From Comamonadaceae bacterium PBBC2 (GTDB lineage Bacteria > Pseudomonadota > Gammaproteobacteria > Burkholderiales > Burkholderiaceae_C): a DNA stretch of 64,000 nt. This document shows positions 38,286-47,085 of the stretch, piece by piece; positions within the stretch are counted from its first letter, which is position 1, and each line of letters begins with the position of its first letter. The stretch is taken from contig NKIO01000007.1 in the NCBI GenBank assembly GCA_002255935.1, positions 20,154 through 84,153 on the forward strand, written 5' to 3'. Under the pieces are notes generated by a model, which saw only the letters and a program-made list of their open reading frames with translations, was not told the DNA's origin and searched no databases. The translations under genes and the position numbers were made by a program.

Positions 38286-40595
38286 CTAAAACCGCGTCAC
38301 CCAGCTGGCATTCACGCTGGCGAGCGTACGGCGGTGCGTGCTGCTGCCTGCAGAGAATCCGTCTAGGTCTTCAACGCTGTTGCGGGTGTCACTTTCCGGG
38401 GCCAGCAGGTTGGTAAAGCCAATGCGAAACTGGTGGCTGCGGTCGATCTTCCAGCTGGCGAAGGCGTCCAGGGTTTGCACCGCGCTGCGCTGGTTCAGTT
38501 GCCGGTCGGTTTGCCGCGTGGCGTAGGCCGGTTGCAGCACCAGGCTGGCCCCCACGGTCCAGCCGGTGTTTTTGATGCGCGCATCAAAGCCCATGCTGGC
38601 CAGCCAGGGCGGCTGCGCCTCTAGGCGGTTGTCGGGCCCGTCCACCTGTTCTACATCCGAGCGAAAGAGGTTCCAGTTGCCACGCAGTTGCACACCACTG
38701 TCGTTGTGAAACAGCGCGGGCAGCCATTCCTCCGCCTTTCCCTTGATCTCCAACTCCAGCCCTTGGCTGGTGGCCTGACCCAGGTTCACCGGCCGCGACA
38801 CCCAGCGTGGCTCGGTGGTCACGCCTGGCGCGGGGTTGGCTTCTAGCGCAATGCGCTGGCGTATCAGGTCGGCAATGCGGCGGTAAAACAGGCCCACGCT
38901 GAGTACGCCACCGCCCGCCGGGTAGTGCTCATATGCCAGGTCAAAACCGGTAGATAGCTCGGGTTGCAACTGCGGGTTGCCCGCGCGGTCGGCTGCAATC
39001 GGCGTGTTGGTTACATCGCGCTCATAGTTGCCGTTCAGCACATAGCGCCCCGCCAGGGCAGACAGGTCCGGCAGCTTGAAGCTGCGGGTGATGCTGGCGC
39101 GCACTTGGTCCTTGCCCTTGGGGTCGAAGCGGTAGTTCAGGTGTAGCGTGGGCGCGCTAATGCGCGCCAAGTTGTCAAACTCTTGGCTGCCCACCCCCTG
39201 GTATCCGGGGTCTGCACTACGGCTCCTCACCTGCTCCAAGCGCACGCCCGGTAGCACCGCCCAGCGCTCGCTGATGGCCCATTCATCCTGAAAAAACAGG
39301 GCTGACCGGGTGATGCGGGCGCTGAAGGGAATGCCGGTGGCGCTGTCTAGGCGCTCAACACCAAAATCCCACACCCGGCGCAATTCCTCGCGCTCGCGCA
39401 CCTCCACATCCCAACCCGACAGCAACGAGTGGGCCTGCGCAACGGGCTGATTCCAGCGGCCACCGACGGCGGCGCGGCTTTCCTCGAATTCGGTCCAGGT
39501 CTCTCGCTCCAAGGTGGATAGGTCGGTGCGTTGCCCCTGGTAATCGGACTGGCTATTGCGAACCGTGCTTTGCCAGGAGGATTTCAATTCCAGCTTGCCA
39601 CCCGCCTGGATGCGGTGCTGCCATTGCAGATTGAGTCGCAGCACATCGTTGTGGCTCTGGGTTTGCGACTGGTCGCTCACCAAAGACCAGGGCGTGCCCA
39701 ACAAAGTGCTAGTCATCCGCTCGCTGCCGTTGCGGGCTAACGTGCGCTGTGCAAATGCGCCCAGATTCAGAGTGTCCAGGTCGTTGAGTTTCCATTGCAG
39801 GCGCGGCGCGATTTGCGCACTGTTGTTGCGTGCCACGTCTTGCCCGTCAATCCGCTGGGATTGCACCTCACCGGCGCGCGTGCGCGAGATGCGCGTGGTG
39901 GCGTAGTCGCCCCCCTGGGCCGCATGGGTGAGGTTTATTGGCACCACAAATGAAAGCCCGCCGATGCGGTCCCCCCACTGAAAGCTCGTGTTGCCACCGG
40001 GCTCTACCGCGCGGTAGTTCAGGTTGGCGCGCCACTCGCGCTGCAAGGAGCGCGGTGGTTCACGCAGCACCACATTGATCGTTCCGGCCACGCCACTGAA
40101 CTCCGCCGTAGCGCCCTTGACGATTTCGATGCGCTCCACATCCGCTGGCGAGAGGCTGTCCAGTGAAAACCCCGGTGGCGAGGGCTCGCCGTTGATCAAC
40201 ACCTGGGTGTAACCACCGCCCAAGCCGCGCAGGCGCGGTGCGCCGCCGTCCATAGAGACGCCGGGCAAGCGCTTGAGCACATCGGTCACGTCGATGTCGC
40301 CTTGCCTGTCCAGCTCTTCCCGGCCATAGATGGACTTGGCAATGGACTCGTTGCGGCGGTTGCTGTCGTCGGAGGGCTGCTCGCCGCTGATCTCTACGCG
40401 GGGCAGGGCCAGTAAGGTGTCCGCCGCCGCAGGTGGGGGTGCTGGGCTCAGGGGTACGCCTGGCTGCGCACCCGGTGCCGTTGCAGGCGCTTGTGGCGGC
40501 TTGGTTTGGGCGTGGGCCGTGCCACCCAGCACCAGCGCCGCGCCCAGTAGGGCGCGCAGCACGACTCGCAATGTCAGCGTTTGGCTGCGGGGCAT
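38286..40595 (-). CDS. TonB-dependent receptor
   Basis: LPRVEISGEQPSDDSNRRNESIAKSIYGREELDRQGDIDVTDVLKRLPGVSMDGGAPRLRGLGGGYTQVLINGEPSP plug; C-terminal NASWVTRF. Confidence 0.92.
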   Translation of the reverse strand: MPRSQTLTLRVVLRALLGAALVLGGTAHAQTKPPQAPATAPGAQPGVPLSPAPPPAAADTLLALPRVEISGEQPSDDSNRRNESIAKSIYGREELDRQGDIDVTDVLKRLPGVSMDGGAPRLRGLGGGYTQVLINGEPSPPGFSLDSLSPADVERIEIVKGATAEFSGVAGTINVVLREPPRSLQREWRANLNYRAVEPGGNTSFQWGDRIGGLSFVVPINLTHAAQGGDYATTRISRTRAGEVQSQRIDGQDVARNNSAQIAPRLQWKLNDLDTLNLGAFAQRTLARNGSERMTSTLLGTPWSLVSDQSQTQSHNDVLRLNLQWQHRIQAGGKLELKSSWQSTVRNSQSDYQGQRTDLSTLERETWTEFEESRAAVGGRWNQPVAQAHSLLSGWDVEVREREELRRVWDFGVERLDSATGIPFSARITRSALFFQDEWAISERWAVLPGVRLEQVRSRSADPGYQGVGSQEFDNLARISAPTLHLNYRFDPKGKDQVRASITRSFKLPDLSALAGRYVLNGNYERDVTNTPIAADRAGNPQLQPELSTGFDLAYEHYPAGGGVLSVGLFYRRIADLIRQRIALEANPAPGVTTEPRWVSRPVNLGQATSQGLELEIKGKAEEWLPALFHNDSGVQLRGNWNLFRSDVEQVDGPDNRLEAQPPWLASMGFDARIKNTGWTVGASLVLQPAYATRQTDRQLNQRSAVQTLDAFASWKIDRSHQFRIGFTNLLAPESDTRNSVEDLDGFSAGSSTHRRTLASVNASWVTRF

Positions 40596-40631
40596 AGGGT
40601 GGTGGGGATCCGTAGCATGCGGTAATTTCGG

Positions 40632-43127
40632 TTATTGCACCAACGCTTGGTAGCTCAGCACCTTGACGCGGTGGTTGAGGTTGGAGTTGCCCGCAGGCCG
40701 GTGTTGGGTCATAAACAGCACAATCATCCGCTCCTTGGGGTCCACCACATACTGGGGGAAATAGGCGCTGCCCCAGCCGAAGGCTCCGACCGAGCCGATT
40801 TCGCCAACCACGCCCTGGTCCACATTCACCCAAAAGCCCAGGCCAAAGCCATCCGCATCGCCCCGGTATTTGTCGCCCACCTGGTTGCTGCGCATCAGCT
40901 CGACCGTCTTGGGGCTGAGCAGCCGTTGCCCCTCCAGCTCGCCGCCATTCAGCAGCATTTGCAAAAACCGGGTGTAGTCAGCGGCGGTAGACAGCAGGCC
41001 CGCACCGCCCGACAGGCATTGGCGTGGGCCGTGCACAAAATCGCTAGTGGCGGCGGTCTCTTTCAACTGCAAGCGCCCATTCTCAAACCCATACACATTG
41101 GCCAGACGCGAGATCTTTTCAGGCGGCAAAAAGAAGCTGGTATCCACCATGCCTAGCGGCCGGGTGATACGCGTCTCAATGAACTTATCGAGCGGCATGC
41201 CCGACACCACCTCGACCAAACGGCCCAACACATCCGTCGCATAGCCATACTGGAATTGCTCGCCCGGATGGCCTTGCAGGGGCAGGGCAGCCAGGCGATT
41301 AACCACCTGTTCAATGCTCTCCTTGTGCCCAATCAAATACCAGTCGGTGAACCCGGCCTGCTTGTAGAACTCGGCTGCCGGGCCTGCGCCATAGCTCAGG
41401 CCCGCAGTGTGGCGCAGCAGGTCACGGATGCTGATGGGACGCTTGGCCTTCTCGGTGGTCGCGGGCGTACCGGCGGGTGATCCCGCAGGTGGGGCGATAG
41501 CCACGACGGGATTGGCAAAGGCCGGTATGAACTTGGCGACCGGGTCCTTGAGCAAAAACTTGCCTTCCTCGTACAACATCATCACCGCCACGCTGGTCAG
41601 TGCCTTGCTCATGGAGGCAATACGAAAGATCGCATCCGGCTGCATGGGCCTTTGGTTTTCCATGTCTTGGTGGCCATAGGTTTTGAAGTGCACAGGCTTG
41701 CCATCGCGGGTGATAACCATGATGCCGCCAGCCAGTTGGCCTTGCCTGATTTCGCTCTCAATGGCGTTGTCCAGGCGCTGCAGGCGTTCGCCGGAGAAGC
41801 CCGCCGGGTCTTCGTCACCCAGTGGCCGCTGGTGCGTGAAGTTGGGGCTGGGTGGTAGCTTGAATTGGGCCGGTGCATCTGGCCGTGTTGGGTCCAGGGT
41901 AATGAAGTCATCGGCAATGTGGCTGGCGATGGGCAACTGCGCCTGACGCAAGCCCGCCACGATCAATTTGGCCAGCGCATAGCTGCCGTAGTTGTTGTGG
42001 TGGGTGTTGTCGATCTTGCCGGGTGCAGGCTCGGCAAAGGCGAGTTTGGATGCATCCGGCCCGAGTGCTTCATACAACAGCTTGCTCTGCGCATTCAGGT
42101 CGATGAAAGGCACTTTTAACTCAGCCGCTACCTGGCGCGCGGCATCGGCGTAGTCGATCAGGCTGGGCTTGACCTTGCCCGCATCATCAAAGCCGCGCCG
42201 CTCCATGGGCGAGGCAATCACCGGCACACCACCATAGGCGCGCACCGATTCGACATGGGTTTTGATCTCGGCACGATAAGTATTGACGTCGCCAATACCT
42301 TGCCTGATTTGCTTTTGGTCGTTGTGCCCAAACTGCATCAGCACGGTGTCGCCGGGCTTGAGCACTGAGAGAATTTTGTCCAGCCGCCGCCGTGCAATGG
42401 AGTCACGGTAAGTCTCCCCCGACTCACCATGGTTGGCCACCGCTATGCTGGGCTTGAAGAAGCGGGGCAGCATCTGCCCCCAACTGCTGTACGGCTCTTG
42501 CGACTGGTCGCCCACGGTGGAATCGCCCAGTACAAACAGGGTCGGTACCTCCACAGCAACAATCTCTATGCGTTGGATGACGGGCAGGCTGCCATTGATT
42601 TCCAGCGTCAAGCGGCCATCCCAGGCCCAGGCCTCCTCTACCGTCTCGCGGGGCGCTTTCAGCAGCACGGCACCGGCCGCCAGCTTGGGGCCTGCCTGTA
42701 TACGCGGCGTGCGCACATTCACCGTGAAACTGCGCACGCTGCTGGTGCCAGGCTCAGTGCGTATGCCCTCCAGCATCAGGCGCCGCAGCTCGGCGCGCAC
42801 TGTGGTGTCAGACGCCTGTGCCGTGCCGCCGAAGGTGATGCTGGTGCGGTAGTTGCCCTCGGGCACAGCGACCGAGAAGTAAAAGGGCTTGTTGCTGCTC
42901 AGTGCCTGGCCACCTTGGGCGGGGAGCAAAGTGGTGTGTGCTCCAGCTTCAAAGCCGTAGCCCCGCTCGCGGCTGTAGGCCATATCCGGCTGCACGGCGG
43001 TAAAGCCGGGGGCGACCGGGCCATTGCCAAAGGCAAAGCGGTAGGTCGGGGCCGTGGGGTCCGCAGCGTGGGATAGGGCACTGAGCAGCAGGCCTAGCGC
43101 GAGCAAGAGCGTGTGATGGAGGCGCAT
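40632..43127 (-). CDS. Fusion: rhamnogalacturonan acetylesterase-like SGNH hydrolase + serine beta-lactamase/esterase domain
   Basis: MRLHHTLLLALGLLLSALSHAAD signal; FVLGDSTVGDQSQEPYSSWGQMLPRFF...MQFGHNDQKQ; then GGIMVITRDGKPVHFKTYGHQDMENQRPMQPDAIFRIASMSKALTSVAVMMLYEEGKF (SxxK). Confidence 0.9.
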   Translation of the reverse strand: MRLHHTLLLALGLLLSALSHAADPTAPTYRFAFGNGPVAPGFTAVQPDMAYSRERGYGFEAGAHTTLLPAQGGQALSSNKPFYFSVAVPEGNYRTSITFGGTAQASDTTVRAELRRLMLEGIRTEPGTSSVRSFTVNVRTPRIQAGPKLAAGAVLLKAPRETVEEAWAWDGRLTLEINGSLPVIQRIEIVAVEVPTLFVLGDSTVGDQSQEPYSSWGQMLPRFFKPSIAVANHGESGETYRDSIARRRLDKILSVLKPGDTVLMQFGHNDQKQIRQGIGDVNTYRAEIKTHVESVRAYGGVPVIASPMERRGFDDAGKVKPSLIDYADAARQVAAELKVPFIDLNAQSKLLYEALGPDASKLAFAEPAPGKIDNTHHNNYGSYALAKLIVAGLRQAQLPIASHIADDFITLDPTRPDAPAQFKLPPSPNFTHQRPLGDEDPAGFSGERLQRLDNAIESEIRQGQLAGGIMVITRDGKPVHFKTYGHQDMENQRPMQPDAIFRIASMSKALTSVAVMMLYEEGKFLLKDPVAKFIPAFANPVVAIAPPAGSPAGTPATTEKAKRPISIRDLLRHTAGLSYGAGPAAEFYKQAGFTDWYLIGHKESIEQVVNRLAALPLQGHPGEQFQYGYATDVLGRLVEVVSGMPLDKFIETRITRPLGMVDTSFFLPPEKISRLANVYGFENGRLQLKETAATSDFVHGPRQCLSGGAGLLSTAADYTRFLQMLLNGGELEGQRLLSPKTVELMRSNQVGDKYRGDADGFGLGFWVNVDQGVVGEIGSVGAFGWGSAYFPQYVVDPKERMIVLFMTQHRPAGNSNLNHRVKVLSYQALVQ

Positions 43128-43137
43128 GGCAATCTTC

Positions 43138-46100
43138 CTAGCGTTGTAAGTAGCGGGATTGCGTGACGGCCTCCAACGGAACCCCGCCGCGCACGCTGTG
43201 CAGAGGGACCAGCTTGAACGACTCCAGCGCGTTCTCGGCCTTGCCATCGGTGGTGATGGCCAGGGCAATGGTGTTCTCGCCATTCGGATTCAGAATGCCC
43301 GGCGGGATCACAAACACGCGCTGCGGCCCGACGTGGGCGATGAACTGCCCCATGTTCCAGCCGTTCACAAAAATCAGCGCACGGTTTTCACGGTCCGACC
43401 GTGGCTTGCTCGTATCACCAAAGGCCAGGCCCAGTTGGATGTCGTGGCCCTTGGGCAGGTCCAGCGTGAAGGCTGTGCGCAGCCAGTAGCTGCCGGGCGC
43501 GGGTGGCACTGCTGTGGGTGCGCTGCGCTCCCAGTCGGTCTTGAAATCATGGTCTTTGGCGGCAGGCAAATGCCAGCCCATGCGTTCACCATAGAGGCCG
43601 CCGCTGTTCATCGGGCCGCGCACCAGGTCGGCAATGTCTTCACCGCCCTTGTTGCCCTGAATTTTCCACGCGATGGGTGTGCCAAAGCGCGGGCCGCTGC
43701 GTGACGACAACGAGGCCGATATCAACCCACGTGCCTCCTTGTGGGCATCATCCGCAAACAGGTCCCAGTTGTGGGAGTTGTTGCGCACCAGCACCGACAG
43801 CACATGCTCGCCGGGCGACAGGTTCTGCAGTGTGGTGCGGAAGGTGTCGGTAGTCTCGGGGAAAGGCCTGCCGGTGTCGTGGTCCTGCTGCCCGATGAAA
43901 ACACCGTCGAGCCAGACCTGGACCATGCCACCGCCGCCGCCGCCGAAGAACAACTCCAACCGATTCGTCTTGGGATCGGTAACCGTAAATCGGCCCCGGT
44001 ACCAGACATCGCCATGGTGGAAGCCGTACTCGCTCATGGACAGCACCGGCTGGCCCTTGTCGGATGCGGAATACACCGTGGCGGCCGAGCCTGCGGCATC
44101 CGTCTTGCGCCAGCCACTGTCGTCAAAGCCCGGTTTGGATTCCAGCGAGTCGTAGCGGCGGGTCCAGTCTTGTGCCATCAGGTCGGGCAGCACAAACGCG
44201 TCTGGACCTTTGAGAATTTGTGTGGCCTGCAGGCTGCCGTGGTGGGCACGCACTGTGATGGCCGCACCATTGAAGCCCAGGGTGGCGATGCCTTGGGGTG
44301 CCCAGACGCGGAGCGCACTATTCGCTTCGGTATCACCGCTCAGCATCAGCGCTGCACCGTTGATAGCCGCAGTGCGCAGCAAGGCCGGGCTTTGCGCCAA
44401 CACAGCGCCTTGGGGGGTGTTGAGCTTCCAGAATTGCCAGCCCGTTTTCTCATCGGCGATCAGCAATAGCAGTGGCGCACGGCCGCCGCCGCTGATCTTC
44501 AGCTCAATCAGGCCCTGGTGCTGGTAGTTCAGGCGCAGGTCGCCGCTCTTGGTATCAAACGCAACGCTGGCCTGGCCGGAGAGCACCTCTACCGTTGGCT
44601 TGGACGCAAACCGTAGCACCGTCTCACCCGACTCGCCCGCGCGGCCGTACAGCAGCGCAACATCGCGTTCGCCTTGTTGCAAATGGGTTTGCAGTTCCGA
44701 CGTGGAATACACCAGGTGCTGGCGCTCCATGCGGTAGGTCGCCAGCAGCATCTTGGCGTCCTGGCCTGACAGCTGCAGCTGGCCCGCTTGCGGCACGCGG
44801 TAGCTGCCGTCATTGGTTGTCAGCGGGAACGTGAAGCCCTCGGTGCCGGTGTTGCTGGACGGGTTTTGCACCGCAAACAGCACATGCGTACCCAGGGCCT
44901 TATTGATGTTGTGGTACAGCTTGATCTTGGGGTTGGATGGTGTGATGGGCTCGGCCTTGTCCATCTGCGCGAGCACCGGCGTGGCCGCCTGCACAAAGCT
45001 GCCCATCTGCTTCAGCACATAGGCCTTGTCGCGCAGCACCCGCGCTTCGCTGATGGGCGAGCCGTAGTCGTATGAGGTGTAAACAATCGGCCCTGGCTGC
45101 CAACCCCAACTGGTGCCGCCGTAGGCCATGTAGATGGAATGGATGGTCAGGGAGTTGATCAGGTTGGTGCCATAGAACACCCGCTGGTAGCCCGGCCCCT
45201 GTCGCTGTGCCGTGCACTCGTAGGTGCCGTTGGAACCCCAGTAGTCAAACCAGCCCGCGCCCACCTCGGCCACAAAGCCCGGTGTGTTGGGTGAGGCCAG
45301 GGAGCCAATCTTGGGTCCAGTCGTGGCGTAGATACCCCAGTCTGGCGCGCGGGCCGGTGCGCCCGGTTGCGCATCGACGCTGCACACGCCGCCGGGGTAG
45401 CCGTCAAAGGCATACAGGTCAGTAGGCCCCGGGTTGGCGAATGGCGCGGTGGAATTCTTGGGCGTCCAGTCCGGCAGGCGCGAGGCCGCGTTGTGGAACA
45501 GTGGCACGGTAATGCCATCGGCGCGGGCCTTGTCGGCCAGGTGTTGCATGTGGCGGATGTTCTTGGGTTGCACCGAAAACAGTTCGTTCTCCAGCTGGTA
45601 CGCGATCACCGTACCGCCACCATCGGTGATCTGGTGGCGCGCCAGTATGGCGTTGATCTGCGTCATCCATTCGTCGGCTGCGTCCTGGTAGTCGGCCGCA
45701 TCGGTGCGTGCCTCGGCGCGCTGGCGAAACAGCCAACCGGGGAAGCCGCCACCCGTGAGCTCGGCATTCACATACGGCCCCATGCGGGCGATGACGTAGA
45801 GGCCTTCTTCTTCGGCCATCTGGATGGCGCGCTCGATATTGCGCACACCGCTGAAGTCGTAGTGCCCAGGCTTTGCCGAGTGGTAGCCCCAGCTGAAATA
45901 GAAGGACACCGCGTTCAGGCCCGATGCCTTCATCTTTTGCAGCACATCGCGCCACAGGCTGGGTGAGGGCAGGCGAAACGGATGGAACTCGCCCGCAAAA
46001 ATCATCTCGCGTTTGCCGTCGATGATGAGGGAGTATTTGTCCCAAGCAATCGTCTTGGGCTTGGCTTTGGGTGCCAGCGCTTTGTCGAGTAGTGCCGTCT

Positions 46101-47061
46101 CTTCGGCAATCACCGTGAAGTGCCGCACGCTGCCCGATACGCCGCCCAGCTCCTTCTTGGGCGTCCAGGTCTGGAGCCCATCGAAGCTGTCGGAGTACCA
46201 ATAGCGCTTGGTCATGTAGTCATCAAAGTAGATGCGCCAACCGGGTTGGCCATCTGCACCCTTAATCGGCACCAGGGCCTGACCTTCCGACGGGCCGCCC
46301 CAGCCCGCCCAGTCGCCTTTGCGGATGAAGGTCCAGGGCCCAGCCAGCGCGTCGGCCGTGGCCAGCTCAATCAGCTTGGTGGTCTCATTCTTGGCAAAGG
46401 CAAAGTACTTGCCGTCTTTCAGCACCACAAAGGTATCAATGGTGTTGCCGCCCAGGCCTTGCATGGGTACGGGTGCGGAGAAGCGCGAATAGTTCGCATC
46501 CAGCGCCGCCATGGTGTAGGCCGCAAAGGGGCCGTCGGTACCGCTTTGCGACAGCGACATCACCAGCTTCATGCTGCCATCTTTGTCGCGAAACCACTCG
46601 GGTGCCCAGACATTGGTCAGTCCCGGTAGTGGCACCGTGATATTCGCCACATGGGTCCACTGGCGCAGGTCGGCCGAGCGGGCGATGCCCAAGGTCTGGC
46701 CCGACCAGTTGGTGGTGTAGGCAATGTAGTACTGGCCACCCGCCGCTCGCATGATGGACGGGTCGCGCAGCAGGTCCTTAGGCGGGGTGTAGACCTCGGA
46801 CGCCAGACTGGTGAAGGTGATGCCGTCGTGGGACGTGAACAGACTCAGCGTGTTTTGCGAGGTGGCCATAAAGGCCGACATCAGGTAGGTGTGTTCGCCT
46901 TTTTTAATCGGTGAGGTGTTGGCTTTGACAGAGCTCTGTGTATTGCTCAGCAGTTGCGAGGGCAGATCCTGTGCCGGGGCCACAGTGCCCAGCAAGCCAA
47001 GAGTCAAACCGCTCAGCAGCAGACGCGTCTTGGCGCTGCACAGTTGAAAGAATGTGTGCAT
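43138..47061 (-). CDS. Fusion: GH43-like five-bladed propeller domain + GH35 beta-galactosidase
   Basis: N-term LLRDPSIMRAAGGQYYIAYTTNWSGQTLGIARSADLRQWTHVANI...NVWAPEWFRDKDG...GPSEGQALV; then REMIFAGEFHPFRLPSPSLWRDVLQKMKASGLNAVSFYFSWGYHSAKPGHYDFSGVRNIERAI...AYQLENELF...FVAEVGAGWFDYWG. Confidence 0.9.
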   Translation of the reverse strand: MHTFFQLCSAKTRLLLSGLTLGLLGTVAPAQDLPSQLLSNTQSSVKANTSPIKKGEHTYLMSAFMATSQNTLSLFTSHDGITFTSLASEVYTPPKDLLRDPSIMRAAGGQYYIAYTTNWSGQTLGIARSADLRQWTHVANITVPLPGLTNVWAPEWFRDKDGSMKLVMSLSQSGTDGPFAAYTMAALDANYSRFSAPVPMQGLGGNTIDTFVVLKDGKYFAFAKNETTKLIELATADALAGPWTFIRKGDWAGWGGPSEGQALVPIKGADGQPGWRIYFDDYMTKRYWYSDSFDGLQTWTPKKELGGVSGSVRHFTVIAEETALLDKALAPKAKPKTIAWDKYSLIIDGKREMIFAGEFHPFRLPSPSLWRDVLQKMKASGLNAVSFYFSWGYHSAKPGHYDFSGVRNIERAIQMAEEEGLYVIARMGPYVNAELTGGGFPGWLFRQRAEARTDAADYQDAADEWMTQINAILARHQITDGGGTVIAYQLENELFSVQPKNIRHMQHLADKARADGITVPLFHNAASRLPDWTPKNSTAPFANPGPTDLYAFDGYPGGVCSVDAQPGAPARAPDWGIYATTGPKIGSLASPNTPGFVAEVGAGWFDYWGSNGTYECTAQRQGPGYQRVFYGTNLINSLTIHSIYMAYGGTSWGWQPGPIVYTSYDYGSPISEARVLRDKAYVLKQMGSFVQAATPVLAQMDKAEPITPSNPKIKLYHNINKALGTHVLFAVQNPSSNTGTEGFTFPLTTNDGSYRVPQAGQLQLSGQDAKMLLATYRMERQHLVYSTSELQTHLQQGERDVALLYGRAGESGETVLRFASKPTVEVLSGQASVAFDTKSGDLRLNYQHQGLIELKISGGGRAPLLLLIADEKTGWQFWKLNTPQGAVLAQSPALLRTAAINGAALMLSGDTEANSALRVWAPQGIATLGFNGAAITVRAHHGSLQATQILKGPDAFVLPDLMAQDWTRRYDSLESKPGFDDSGWRKTDAAGSAATVYSASDKGQPVLSMSEYGFHHGDVWYRGRFTVTDPKTNRLELFFGGGGGGMVQVWLDGVFIGQQDHDTGRPFPETTDTFRTTLQNLSPGEHVLSVLVRNNSHNWDLFADDAHKEARGLISASLSSRSGPRFGTPIAWKIQGNKGGEDIADLVRGPMNSGGLYGERMGWHLPAAKDHDFKTDWERSAPTAVPPAPGSYWLRTAFTLDLPKGHDIQLGLAFGDTSKPRSDRENRALIFVNGWNMGQFIAHVGPQRVFVIPPGILNPNGENTIALAITTDGKAENALESFKLVPLHSVRGGVPLEAVTQSRYLQR

Positions 47062-47085
47062 AAGGCGTTTGGGTGTGATGGCCGT

